From: Chloroflexota bacterium
GTDB taxonomy: Bacteria; Chloroflexota; Dehalococcoidia; JACPQD01
DNA: 64,000 nt
Direction of reading: 5' to 3'
NCBI GenBank assembly: GCA_016190665.1
Contig: JACPQD010000077.1
Span: 1-64,000, forward strand
Numbering within the stretch: position 1 is the first letter of the stretch; the number at the start of each line of letters is the position of its first letter. The position numbers and the translations under genes are program-made. Under the pieces are notes generated by a model. It saw nothing but the letters and a program-made list of their open reading frames with translations. It was not told the DNA's origin and made no database searches. This document shows, piece after piece, positions 24,258 through 32,097 of the stretch.

Positions 24258-24382
24258 CCACAGATGGACACGGATATCCTGTGAGAAGCGAGGAGCGGGA
24301 AGCACGGAGCGGGGAGGGGCTTCATGCTCCCTGCTTCACGCTTCGTGCTCCGTCCACTCCGCGTATCAGTGTTCATCCGTGG
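24258..24382. repeat. Nested inverted repeat between permease genes
   Basis: CCACAGATGGACACGGATA (24258-24276) is inverted at 24364-24382 with three mismatches. Between them GAAGCGAGGAGCGGGAAGC-type words face GCTTCACGCTTCGTGCTCC, so the whole 125 nt could fold as one long hairpin. The same words occur at 26690-26715 and 27480-27600. Confidence 0.7.
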
Positions 24383-24460
24383 CTTCGGCCCGAGTGCGTT
24401 CCTTAGAAGTCATTCTTGACTGTCAACGGGATTAGCGAAGTGTTGGAAGCACTGCACTAA

Positions 24461-25363
24461 ATGGAAAGAAGCGGAGCCAGCCAGGCATCGATACAGGCCT
24501 TCGAATTGCGCCCGAGGGCCAGCCGCTGGCGCGGTCTGTCCCAGTTCGTGCGCCGGAAGCCCCTGGGCGCGGCGGGCGCGGCGGTGCTGACGCTCCTGGT
24601 GCTGGTGGCTGTCTTTGCTCCCCTTGTCGCGCCCTATGACCCCTACGATATGCATTACGAGAATGCCTTCAATCCGCCGGGACTCGGCTTCCTCCTGGGG
24701 ACGGACAACTTCGGCAGAGACCTGTTCAGCCGGATCATGTGGGGCGCGCGTATCTCCCTTTATGTGGGGGTGATCTCGGTCGCCTTTGGCACGACACTGG
24801 GCGCCGTCCTCGGCCTGATAAGCGGGTATTGGGGAGGGTCCACCGACATCGTACTTCAGCGCATCGTGGATGTCTTGCTGGCCTTCCCCATGCTGATACT
24901 GGCCATGGCGGTGATGGCCGCGCTGGGGGCTTCGCTCAACAACGTCATCATCGCTGTGGGCGTAGTCCTCATTCCTCAGGCCGCCCGCGTCGTTCGGTCA
25001 AGCACGCTGTCTATCAAGGAGAACGACTACGTTCTGGCTGCGCGGGCCATCGGCTGCACCGCCTGGCGCATACTGTTCATACATGTCTTGCCCCAGTGCC
25101 TGGCGCCGTACATCATCGTCGCCACGGCGGCGCTGGGCTGGGCCATCCTCACCGAGGCCACGCTGAGCTTCCTGGGCTTCGGCACACCGCCGCCCATCCC
25201 ATCCTGGGGGGCCATGCTCTCCGGCGGCGCCCAGGTGTTCATGGAAAAAGCCCCCTGGATGGCCATATTCCCCGGCGTCGCGGTTACGTTGGCCGTCTTC
25301 AGTGTGAATCTCCTGGGCGACGGGCTCCGCGATGTGCTGGACCCGCGCTTGAGGCAGGGATAA
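24461..25363 (+). CDS. ABC transporter permease, DppC/OppC type
   Basis: 300-aa second permease. The N-terminal region has RRKPLGAAGAAVLTLLVLVA, then the family signature FLLGTDNFGRDLFSRIMWGAR near residue 80. The ATPase-contact loop reads DYVLAARAIGCTAWRILFIHVLPQ. The end GDGLRDVLDPRL is typical. No DppD/DppF ATPase genes follow, so the transporter must borrow ATPases coded elsewhere. Confidence 0.95.
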   Translation: MERSGASQASIQAFELRPRASRWRGLSQFVRRKPLGAAGAAVLTLLVLVAVFAPLVAPYDPYDMHYENAFNPPGLGFLLGTDNFGRDLFSRIMWGARISLYVGVISVAFGTTLGAVLGLISGYWGGSTDIVLQRIVDVLLAFPMLILAMAVMAALGASLNNVIIAVGVVLIPQAARVVRSSTLSIKENDYVLAARAIGCTAWRILFIHVLPQCLAPYIIVATAALGWAILTEATLSFLGFGTPPPIPSWGAMLSGGAQVFMEKAPWMAIFPGVAVTLAVFSVNLLGDGLRDVLDPRLRQG

Positions 25364-25369
25364 CAAGCT

Positions 25370-25402
25370 AGACCGGCCCGGTCTTTGAGACCGGGCCGGT
25401 CT
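25370..25402. repeat. Palindromic hairpin repeat, copy D
   Basis: Perfect 15-bp inverted repeat AGACCGGCCCGGTCT (25370-25384) and its complement (25388-25402), loop TTG. It lies 14 nt before the next start codon, just ahead of its ribosome site. Confidence 0.8.
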
Positions 25403-25416
25403 TCGGGAGGAAAGAA

Positions 25417-26535
25417 ATGAAGATCACCGACATCAAGGTCTCTCTCCTGGACATCCCCTACCCGGTGCCCTTGCGCATGGCGCCGACGCCCGACGTCGAG
25501 CTGAAATCGCAGCTTACGACGCTGGTGCAAATCTACACCGACGAGGGCATCATGGGCGTGGGCGCGTCCGGCCGCGATGAGGCCCGCGTTGTCGAGACGC
25601 AGGTCAAGCCCTACCTGCTGAACCAGGACCCCTTGCAGCTTGAGAAGCGCAAGTACGCCGTAAGGGCGGCGCAGGCCTGGCTGGTGGATATCGCCCTGTG
25701 CGACATCGTGGGCAAGGCGGCGGGCCTGCCCCTCTACAAGCTCTGGGGCGCCTGCCAGGACCGCATCAAGGCCTACGCCAGCGGGCCCTCGAAGCGGCCG
25801 CCCGAGGCGGTGGCAGAGGGGGCGCAGCGCTTTGTGGAGCAGGGTTTCAAGGCCATCAAGCTACGGGCCCACAACTGGACGGTGAAGGAGGACGTAGCGC
25901 TGGTGGAGATGGTGCGGAATGCCGTCGGGGACCATATGGAGATAATGGTGGACGCCAACCAGGCGGCCATACCCTACCGTCCCAACCCCATCGGTCCGTT
26001 CTGGGACGTCAAGCGGGCGCTGGACACGGCGAAAGCCTTCCACGAGCTCGGCGTGGTCTGGCTGGAGGAGCCTCTCGGGCGCTACCAGTACCGCAACCTG
26101 GCGCGGCTCACCCAGGAGTCCGATCTTCTCATCGCGGGCGGCGAAGGGAATATCGGCATCCACGAGTTCCGCGACTTGCTGGAAATCGGCGCCTACGATA
26201 TCCTGCAGCCCGACCCGACGCTCTCCGAGGGGCTATCCCAGATGAGAAAGATTGCCGCCGCCGCGGAGATGCACGATAGGCTTTTCATCCCGCACCACGG
26301 CTACAGCGGCATCGGCCTGGCGGCCAATTTGCAGCTCTGCGGCGCCCTGCCCAATAGCCCATGGCTGGAGTATATGATCGATCCACCCTACCGCACCGTG
26401 GAGACCTACCAGCAGTTGTGCGGCGTCATCAAGGAGCCGCTGCTCATCGACAAAGAAGGATACGTCCCTGTGCCGCAGAAGCCGGGGCTGGGCGTGGAGA
26501 TAGACGAGAAGGTGGTGGCGAAGTACAGGGGGTAG
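25417..26535 (+). CDS. Mandelate racemase/muconate lactonizing enzyme family protein
   Basis: Enolase-superfamily enzyme of 372 aa that would form an enolate from a carboxylate substrate (dehydratase, racemase or cycloisomerase). N-terminal capping domain 1-125; barrel from about 130. Visible catalytic/metal positions: FKAIKLRAHN (second lysine of the usual K-x-K replaced by Arg), VDANQ, WLEEPL, AGGEGN, then QPDP and the HH pair in FIPHHGYSG. The histidine points to the mandelate racemase / sugar-acid dehydratase branch. GGGAGG precedes the ATG. It follows the transporter genes, so its substrate may be what they import. Confidence 0.9.
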   Translation: MKITDIKVSLLDIPYPVPLRMAPTPDVELKSQLTTLVQIYTDEGIMGVGASGRDEARVVETQVKPYLLNQDPLQLEKRKYAVRAAQAWLVDIALCDIVGKAAGLPLYKLWGACQDRIKAYASGPSKRPPEAVAEGAQRFVEQGFKAIKLRAHNWTVKEDVALVEMVRNAVGDHMEIMVDANQAAIPYRPNPIGPFWDVKRALDTAKAFHELGVVWLEEPLGRYQYRNLARLTQESDLLIAGGEGNIGIHEFRDLLEIGAYDILQPDPTLSEGLSQMRKIAAAAEMHDRLFIPHHGYSGIGLAANLQLCGALPNSPWLEYMIDPPYRTVETYQQLCGVIKEPLLIDKEGYVPVPQKPGLGVEIDEKVVAKYRG

Positions 26536-26713
26536 GGAGTAGGGGGTAGGGAGCAGGGGGAAGGGCCCAACCCCCGAGCTGAGGGGATAGGTTGTAGGTC
26601 ATAGGGGATAGGGACCAACCCGACCCCTGACCCCTGACCCCTGACCCCTATCCTGTCTATCCTGTCTATCCATGTTTCTGGTATCCGTGTCTATCCGTGT
26701 CCATCTGTGGTTT
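26536..26713. repeat. Dispersed-repeat mosaic: TAGGGGGTAGG, TGACCCC, ATCCTGTCT, ATCCGTGTC
   Basis: The gap between convergent genes holds GGGTAGGGAGTAGGGGG units, three CCCCTGA units in CCCTGACCCCTGACCCCTGA (from about 26626), then TATCCTGTCTATCCTGTC and TATCCGTGTCTATCCGTGTC, ending at the stop of the minus-strand gene. These match pieces at 1-45, 23075-23176, 24258-24382, 27594-27624 and 31968-31998. No gene is seen. Confidence 0.7.
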
Positions 26714-27475
26714 TTAGTGAGCGACCCACCCTCCGTCCACAGGCAGGGCGATTCCCGTGATGTATGAAGCCTCGTCGGAGGCCAGGAAAAGCACCGCGTT
26801 GGCGACCTCCTCCGGCTTGGCGAAGCGGCCCATGGGTATCGAGTCCAGGTACTTCTGTTTGGAGTTCTCTTTGTCGGGCGACAGCTCCAGGAAGCGGGGC
26901 AGGAGGTTCGTTTCCGTCACGCCGGGGCAGACGCAGTTGACCCGGATATTCTCGCGCGAATAGGTGACCGCCAGGGAGTTGCTGAGAGCAATCACGCCTC
27001 CCTTCGATGCGCCATAGACGACGCTGCTCCGCGAAGAGGTCATCCCGGAGACGGAGGCGGTATTGACGATTGAGCCGCCGCCCGCCTTGCGCATCTCAGG
27101 CACGGCGTACTTGCATCCCAGGAAGACGCTCTTCAGGTTGATATCGATGACCTTGTCCCACTCCTCCTCGGGAATGTCGGTGGGCAAGGCGGTGTAGGTT
27201 GTCCCGGCATTGTTGAACAGGATATTGAGCGTGCCATAGGCATCTACCGTCGTCCTTATCATGCGTTCCACGTCAGCGGCCTTCGACACGTCCGCCTGAA
27301 CAAAGGTGGCCTCGCCCCCACCGACCCTGATATCGCTCACGGTCTTCTCGCCAGTCTCTCGGTTGATGTCGGCCACCATCACCTTGGCGCCCTCCCGAGC
27401 GAAGCGCAGCGCGGTGGCCCTGCCGATGCCGGAGCCAGCGCCCGTCACGATGCTTACCTTGCCTGCCAGTCTCAT
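26714..27475 (-). CDS. Short-chain dehydrogenase/reductase (SDR1)
   Basis: 253-aa NAD(P)-dependent oxidoreductase. Cofactor motif TGAGSGIG at residues 12-19, NNAG near 90, catalytic YGASK (Tyr-x-x-x-Lys) near 156 with Ser about 13 residues before. The end [17 protein letters not shown] is typical of classical SDRs. The start [14 protein letters not shown] with GGAGGG upstream is preferred over a 38-residue upstream extension encoded by repeat DNA. Substrate unknown. Confidence 0.93.
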   Translation of the reverse strand: MRLAGKVSIVTGAGSGIGRATALRFAREGAKVMVADINRETGEKTVSDIRVGGGEATFVQADVSKAADVERMIRTTVDAYGTLNILFNNAGTTYTALPTDIPEEEWDKVIDINLKSVFLGCKYAVPEMRKAGGGSIVNTASVSGMTSSRSSVVYGASKGGVIALSNSLAVTYSRENIRVNCVCPGVTETNLLPRFLELSPDKENSKQKYLDSIPMGRFAKPEEVANAVLFLASDEASYITGIALPVDGGWVAH

Positions 27476-27647
27476 GCGATGCCCTCCTTGGAAGCGCGAA
27501 GCGAGGAGCGGGAAGCGCGAATCCCCCCACCCTGCCCTCACATTGAGTGCTTCTTCCTCTTGCTTATTGCTTCGCGCTTCCTGCTTCAAACCGCATCCTG
27601 TTCATCCTGCATATCCATGTTCTCATACTATCCGCCTCTGTCTGTGT
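27476..27647. repeat. Repeat mosaic between two SDR genes
   Basis: Contains GGAAGCGCGAAGCGAGGAGC and the inverted CTTCGCGCTTCCTGCTTC, then ATCCTGTTCATCCTGCATAT and TCTGTGTTCA words. It is the same material as at 24258-24382 and 26650-26713. No gene. Confidence 0.65.
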
Positions 27648-28487
27648 TCACGCCGAACTAGATTCAGGGTTCATTCGTGGTTCCATCCCGAGCCGTTCCG
27701 CGCTCTCTCGTAACGCCCGGATTTCCGACGCGCGGGTCACCACGTTCGAGGTGCCCCCATCGATCGTAATGATTATGCCGGTTATGTAGTCCGACTCGGC
27801 GGAGGCGAGAAAGATCGCCGCGCCGACGACGTCTTCCGTCCGCCCCGACCGGCCGAGTGGAATCCGCATGCGGAACTCCTCGGCGTTCTCGGGGTCCTGC
27901 GCCAGCTCCCGCGTCATGGTCGTTTCCACGATCCCCGGGGCGATGGCATTTACGTTGATGTTGTATTGCCCAAACTCCGCCGCCGCCGCCCTGGTGAGCG
28001 CGTCCACTCCCCCTTTGGAGGCGCAATAGGCGCTGCGCAGGGGCCGGCCTACAGCTCCGCCGATGGACGAGATGTTGATGATCTTGCCCTTGCGCCTCCT
28101 GGCCATCTCCCGGCCGACTTCTCGCAGGGCAAAAAAGACCCCCTTCAGATTGGTGTCCACTATCTCATCAAGAGTAGGGTCATCAACTTCAAGTAGCGGG
28201 CAGAACTTCTGGACCCCGGCGCAGTTCACCAGAATGTCGACGGTTCCAAACCTGTCCAGCGTGGCCTCCACTATGCGCCGGACGTCAGCGCTCACGCTCA
28301 CATCGGCGCTGAAGGCCAGGCCCCCCGCGCCAATTTCGGCCAGTTTGGCGACCGTTTCCTCCAGCGGGCCCAGACGCCGCCCCACCGCCACCACCTTCGC
28401 CCCCTCGGCGGCGTAGGCCAACGCTATAGCCCGGCCGATGCCGCTGCCCGCCCCCGTGACAATCGCCACTTTGTCTTTCAGTCTCAT
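27648..28487 (-). CDS. Short-chain dehydrogenase/reductase (SDR2)
   Basis: 279-aa paralogue of SDR1. TGAGSGIG at residues 12-19, NCAG near 90, YCASK near 156, and [14 protein letters not shown]. The last 25-30 residues after [19 protein letters not shown] extend beyond the usual SDR end and run into repeat-like DNA. It is transcribed toward SDR1 on the same strand. Confidence 0.92.
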   Translation of the reverse strand: MRLKDKVAIVTGAGSGIGRAIALAYAAEGAKVVAVGRRLGPLEETVAKLAEIGAGGLAFSADVSVSADVRRIVEATLDRFGTVDILVNCAGVQKFCPLLEVDDPTLDEIVDTNLKGVFFALREVGREMARRRKGKIINISSIGGAVGRPLRSAYCASKGGVDALTRAAAAEFGQYNINVNAIAPGIVETTMTRELAQDPENAEEFRMRIPLGRSGRTEDVVGAAIFLASAESDYITGIIITIDGGTSNVVTRASEIRALRESAERLGMEPRMNPESSSA

Positions 28488-28656
28488 CGCCCCTTATCTC
28501 ACCGCCCCAGCACCGTCCCCGGTCCATCGTCCACCGCCGAGATATTAACATCACGCTGAAAGCGTGTCAACGGCCTTTCGCCGGCAAACGCGGATTCGCG
28601 CGCACGGGCGTCCATGTGGTAGAATGGTAGTAAGCACTGGTGGAAAGGGGGAGACC

Positions 28657-28911
28657 ATGAGTCTGAACATCAAGAATGAGGAGACTCATCGCCTGGCGCG
28701 TGAACTCGCTGAGCTGACCGGGGAGAAATTGACGGCCGCCGTTACTGCCGCGGTGCGGGAGCGTCTTGAACGAGTGCGCGGCCAGCGGGGCATCAATCTC
28801 GTGGAACGTCTCCTGGCGATCGGCAGGGACTGCGCCGCGCACCTGAAGGAGCCGTACCGGTCTGTGGACCATGGCGCGCTGCTCTACGATGAGCGAGGTT
28901 TGCCGCGATGA
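28657..28911 (+). CDS. vapB: VapB-type antitoxin (Rv0623-like)
   Basis: 84 aa: MSLNIKNEETHRLARELAEL, TGEKLTAAVTAAVRERLERV, and a C-terminal SVDHGALLYDERGLPR. This is the PSK/Rv0623-like ribbon-helix-helix antitoxin family, whose C-terminal LYDERGLP tail blocks the cognate PIN toxin. AAAGGGGGAG precedes ATG 28657. A TAGAAT at 28620-28625 may be the -10 box. It overlaps vapC by 4 nt. Confidence 0.92.
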   Translation: MSLNIKNEETHRLARELAELTGEKLTAAVTAAVRERLERVRGQRGINLVERLLAIGRDCAAHLKEPYRSVDHGALLYDERGLPR

Positions 28912-29306
28912 TCATCGACACCTCGGCGCTCCTGGCTATCCTGCGCGACGAGCCGGAGGCGCTGCCGTGCGCGGAGGCCATCGCCCAGGCAACCACGCGC
29001 CGGATTTCCGCGGCCAATTTCCTCGAGGCGGCTATCGTCATCGACGCAAGCCGGGACCCTATCGCCAGCCGCCGGTTGGATGACCTCATAAGGGTCGCCG
29101 ACATTGCCATCGAGCCCGTGACGGCAGAGCAGGCGCGACTGGGTCGGGAAGCGTACCGGGACTTCGGCAAGGGGAGCGGGCGGGCGCAACTCAACTTCGG
29201 CGACTGTTTCGCCTATGCGCTCGCGCGGGCAACAGGTGAACCGCTCCTGTTCAAAGGCGACGACTTCGCCCAGACCGACGTGACGCCCGCACTAACGGCG
29301 CCGTAG
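28908..29306 (+). CDS. vapC: VapC-type PIN-domain RNase toxin
   Basis: 132 aa. Acidic PIN residues are visible: Asp4 in MIIDTSALLAIL, Glu in ISAANFLEA, and Asp in LNFGDCFAYALAR, followed by PLLFKGDDFAQTDV with another Asp. All active-site positions appear intact. The ATGA overlap with vapB indicates coupling. Confidence 0.94.
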   Translation: MIIDTSALLAILRDEPEALPCAEAIAQATTRRISAANFLEAAIVIDASRDPIASRRLDDLIRVADIAIEPVTAEQARLGREAYRDFGKGSGRAQLNFGDCFAYALARATGEPLLFKGDDFAQTDVTPALTAP

Positions 29307-29319
29307 CGGAGAACGAGCG

Positions 29320-30480
29320 ATGAGCGAGTACCACTATTACGAGTTTCAAGCCATCGACCGGCCACTTACCAGGGAAGAGATGGCGGAGCTGCGGGCCATC
29401 TCCACCCGGGCGACGATCACGCCGACCCGCTTCCAGAACGTCTACAGCTGGGGAGACCTGAAGGCGGACCCGGGAAAGCTGCTGGAGAAGTATTTCGACA
29501 TCTTCGTCTATGAGGCGAACTGGCGCGTCCACCAGGTGATGTTCCGTCTCCCTCGACGACTGCTCGACCCTGAGCTTGCGGAGCTTTACTGCGCCGGCGA
29601 CGCCGCCTCGTCACAACTAAAGGGCGACTACCTTATCCTGGAGTTTCTTTCCGAAGATGAGGACGACGGTGGCTGGTCAGAGGAGAACGACTCCGAGGAA
29701 TGGCTCCCTTCTCTTCTTCCCCTGCGCGCCGACCTTCTGAACGGCGATCTGCGCAGCCTGTATCTGGCCTGGCTCCTCTGCGCCCAGACCGAGCTCTCTG
29801 ACGACGAGGTCGAGCCGCCGGTCCCACCCGGTCTGGGCAGCCTCACGGCGCCGCTGGAGGCTCTTGTCGAGTTCGTGAGGATCGACGAGGACCTCATCGC
29901 CATTGCGGCAGAACGCAGCCCCACCCTTCAGGAAGCAGGGCCACCGGAGAGCCAGCTCGAAAGGTGGGTCCTGGGCCTTCCGGCTTCCGAGAAGGACGCG
30001 TTGCTCCTCCAGTTCATCCGAGGCGACAATCCCCACCTGAGCGCGGAGCTGAAGCGTCGGTCCCAGGAGTCACAACTGACGGCGAGGCAAGAGGAGGAAA
30101 CGAGCGCGGAAGAACGCCGGACCGTTGGGGAGCTTATGGCGGCGGCGCAGGAACGGGCCGAGCGTAGAAAGCGCGAGGAAGCCCGCCGGAAGGCCGAGGC
30201 GGAAGCCCGTCAAGCGCGAGAAGAGGCGGCGAGGCGGGCACAATACCTCGATAGCCTCGCCGGGCGCGAGGAAGAGCTCTGGCTTCGGATCGAGTCGCTC
30301 GTCAAAGAAAGGCAGCCAAAGACCTACGATCAGGCGGTCCAGCTCCTGAAGGACCTGCGGGACCTTGCTGCCCGGAAGAGCAGCGCCGACGCCTTCCAGG
30401 CGCGTCTCAACCAGTTGCGACAGCGCCACGCCAAGAAGGACACATTCGTCAGACGTCTCGACGAGGCGGAACTGAGGTAG
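29320..30480 (+). CDS. Conserved hypothetical protein with acidic middle and C-terminal coiled coil
   Basis: 386 aa, no family I can name. The N-terminal 100 residues (YYEFQAIDRPLTREEMAELR, VYSWGDLKADPGKLLEKYFD, VYEANWRVHQVMFRLPRRLL) look globular. An acidic stretch SEDEDDGGWSEENDSEEW follows near 112-129. Residues 250-330 are rich in Arg, Glu and Ala with heptad-like spacing (AERRKREEARRKAEAEARQA), so a long helix or coiled coil is likely. It lies 13 nt after vapC within a TA island and has a GAGCG ribosome site. I infer a scaffold or regulatory role at most. Confidence 0.75.
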   Translation: MSEYHYYEFQAIDRPLTREEMAELRAISTRATITPTRFQNVYSWGDLKADPGKLLEKYFDIFVYEANWRVHQVMFRLPRRLLDPELAELYCAGDAASSQLKGDYLILEFLSEDEDDGGWSEENDSEEWLPSLLPLRADLLNGDLRSLYLAWLLCAQTELSDDEVEPPVPPGLGSLTAPLEALVEFVRIDEDLIAIAAERSPTLQEAGPPESQLERWVLGLPASEKDALLLQFIRGDNPHLSAELKRRSQESQLTARQEEETSAEERRTVGELMAAAQERAERRKREEARRKAEAEARQAREEAARRAQYLDSLAGREEELWLRIESLVKERQPKTYDQAVQLLKDLRDLAARKSSADAFQARLNQLRQRHAKKDTFVRRLDEAELR

Positions 30481-30579
30481 TGAGCGACCTGAACATATAC
30501 CCGGTCGCTTTCTTGACAATGGTCCGCTCCCTGCTGCATCATAATGAGTAAGACAGAGTAAGCACATCAAGGAGCGACC

Positions 30580-30825
30580 ATGAGCAGGACGACAAAGACC
30601 ATCACTTTTTCTCTGCCCCCGGACATGGCGGACAGCGTAGCAGTTATCATGAAGCAGGAGGGTCGCACCAGGAGCGAGCTGTTGCGCGAGGCGCTGCGCC
30701 GCTACATCGAGGACCGGGAGTGGCGGCAGCTCCTCCGCTATGGTGAGCAGCGAGCCCGCGAGCAGGGCATGGGTCCTCACGACGTGGAACGGCTGGTGGA
30801 AGAGTACCGGGCCGAGGCGACCTAA
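30580..30825 (+). CDS. Ribbon-helix-helix (CopG-type) antitoxin
   Basis: 81 aa: TKTITFSLPPDMADSVAVIM forms the RHH beta strand and helix, then KQEGRTRSELLREALRRYIE the second helix. The C-terminal QGMGPHDVERLVEEYRAEAT is the toxin-binding part. AAGGAG lies about 9 nt before the ATG. It is followed by a PIN gene 8 nt downstream, so the two form a TA pair. Confidence 0.92.
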   Translation: MSRTTKTITFSLPPDMADSVAVIMKQEGRTRSELLREALRRYIEDREWRQLLRYGEQRAREQGMGPHDVERLVEEYRAEAT

Positions 30826-30833
30826 CCCAAGGC

Positions 30834-31244
30834 GTGAAGCCCGTCCTGGACACCAACGTCATCGTCTCTGGCCTGAACTTCCCGGGGAACGAGCGCCGCG
30901 TCCTTGACTTGGCCCGCAGGGGAAGGTACGAGTTGCACCTCTCGCCCTTCATTCTGCAGGAGGTTGCCGGTGTCCTGGTGCGCAAGTTCCGGTGGGACGA
31001 GCAGCGCGCAGCCCAGGTAATCCGGATGCTCCGTGGCATGGCTACCGTCCTGGAACCTCAGCGGCGCCCGTCTGCGATCCTGGGCGACGAGGCGGACAAC
31101 CGCGTCCTGGAGTGCGCGGTGGAGACACCCGCTGACTACCTTGTCACGGGAGACCGGCGTCACATACTGCCTCTGGAGGAGCATCTGGGCACGAAGATCG
31201 TGAACGCCGCCCAATTTCTCGCGGTGCTTGAGCAGGACGGGTAA
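30834..31244 (+). CDS. PIN-family toxin (COG1569 type)
   Basis: 136 aa. [20 protein letters not shown] opens the PIN fold with its first Asp; later [13 protein letters not shown] with Glu, [20 protein letters not shown] and TGDRRH complete the acidic set. The start is GTG (30834). This is the PIN subfamily annotated as putative toxin-antitoxin system toxin component. Paired with the RHH antitoxin upstream. Confidence 0.92.
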   Translation: MKPVLDTNVIVSGLNFPGNERRVLDLARRGRYELHLSPFILQEVAGVLVRKFRWDEQRAAQVIRMLRGMATVLEPQRRPSAILGDEADNRVLECAVETPADYLVTGDRRHILPLEEHLGTKIVNAAQFLAVLEQDG

Positions 31245-31248
31245 CGTG

Positions 31249-31341
31249 CCCTTGATCGCGTACGTGCACTGCGTCATGCCCGGCCCGCCGCAGGCCTTCT
31301 GCCACCCGCGGCGAGAGAGCATTGTCCACCAGGAATCTCAA
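31249..31341 (-). pseudogene. Truncated DUF5615 PIN-like toxin
   Basis: The start overlaps the DUF433 gene by ATGA and gives [20 protein letters not shown] then [11 protein letters not shown], the N-terminal 31 residues of the DUF5615 PIN-like family (usually about 110 aa). Homology stops where the 3' end of the convergent PIN gene begins; the frame runs on without sense to 31144. Two TA modules seem to have been joined here by a deletion that removed most of this toxin. Confidence 0.8.
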
Positions 31342-31568
31342 GGAGCGGTTACCAGGGGAAGCTCTCGCTCCCGCACAGCTTCTGCGGCATACTGGAGCGC
31401 TTCCCGGATGTCCTCTGGCTCCAAGTCCGGGAAGGACTTCAAGATCTCCTCCTCGGACATGCGGTCAGCTACCATGCCGACCACAGTGGCAACCGGTATC
31501 CGCAGGCCGCGAAGGCAGGGCACGCCGCCCGTCTGGTTAGGGTTGACGGTAATCCGCTGGAATCTCAT
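31338..31568 (-). CDS. DUF433 family antitoxin
   Basis: 76 aa: [40 protein letters not shown] and [20 protein letters not shown]. This is the DUF433 winged-helix-like antitoxin that pairs with DUF5615. GGAGGCGGGAGC precedes the ATG. It overlaps the HicB-like gene by 4 nt upstream and the truncated toxin by 4 nt downstream. Its toxin is broken, so it is an orphan. Confidence 0.92.
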   Translation of the reverse strand: MRFQRITVNPNQTGGVPCLRGLRIPVATVVGMVADRMSEEEILKSFPDLEPEDIREALQYAAEAVRERELPLVTAP

Positions 31569-31723
31569 GCTCCCGCCTCCAGGCTCTCGATGTAGCCGGC
31601 AATAGCCTCTTTGTCTCGCTTGACGCTCACCTGCACGGTTTCTCCCCTGGTCACACAACCAGGCAGGGCAGGGACGATCACGGCGCAGCAGCCTTCTTCC
31701 GAATCGCGCTCATGGTAACCCAC
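31565..31723 (-). CDS. Small HicB-like protein
   Basis: A 52-codon frame beginning GTG at 31723: [51 protein letters not shown], stop. The VPALPGCVT-GET core followed by EAI-GYIESL is the HicB antitoxin N-terminal domain. It lacks the first beta strand and any DNA-binding part. It may be a shortened HicB without HicA or the 3' remnant of one; the overlap with DUF433 suggests co-translation. Confidence 0.65.
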   Translation of the reverse strand: MGYHERDSEEGCCAVIVPALPGCVTRGETVQVSVKRDKEAIAGYIESLEAGA

Positions 31724-31896
31724 GTGCGAAGTTTACAACAAACTGGCTTTCCCTGACAAGTTTTGGACAAGAACTGGACACCGATAAGCAGGATAAACCC
31801 TGGGTCGGAGTCCAGGGTGAACATGGTTGAAATCTGCAGAATCCATCATGTCGGGTGACCCACACCACCAGGGATGAAAATCGCGTTTCTATACCC

Positions 31897-31943
31897 CGCA
31901 CTGAAGTACGGGGTATACCGCGTACTTTAGTGCGCGGTGTGTG
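31897..31943. repeat. Double hairpin repeat upstream of the glycyl-radical gene
   Basis: ACCCCGCACTGAAGTACGGG and ACCGCGTACTTTAGTGCGCG stand back to back. Each forms a small hairpin and the two are inverted copies of each other with about three mismatches in 22. Next to it, ATCTTGTCCTGTCGATCCTG with ATCCATGTTAG matches the repeats at 26650 and 27594. The whole gap 31724-32097 holds no gene. Confidence 0.7.
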
Positions 31944-32097
31944 TGCGAATTCCTATTTTCGTGATAATCTTGTCCTGTCGATCCTGTACATCCATGTTAG
32001 TTACGGTTATGCAGGTCGTCGGAGCCAACTGCTTGACAGCCCCCAATCCTCAGCGCTACACTTCGTTGCAGGGAAGGCCGAAGCGGAGGAAGAAGCC

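Noticed and set aside
31855..32097. 81-codon N-terminal extension of the glycyl-radical enzyme
   Set aside because: The extension is encoded by repeat hairpins and has no homology; ATG 32098 has a good ribosome site.
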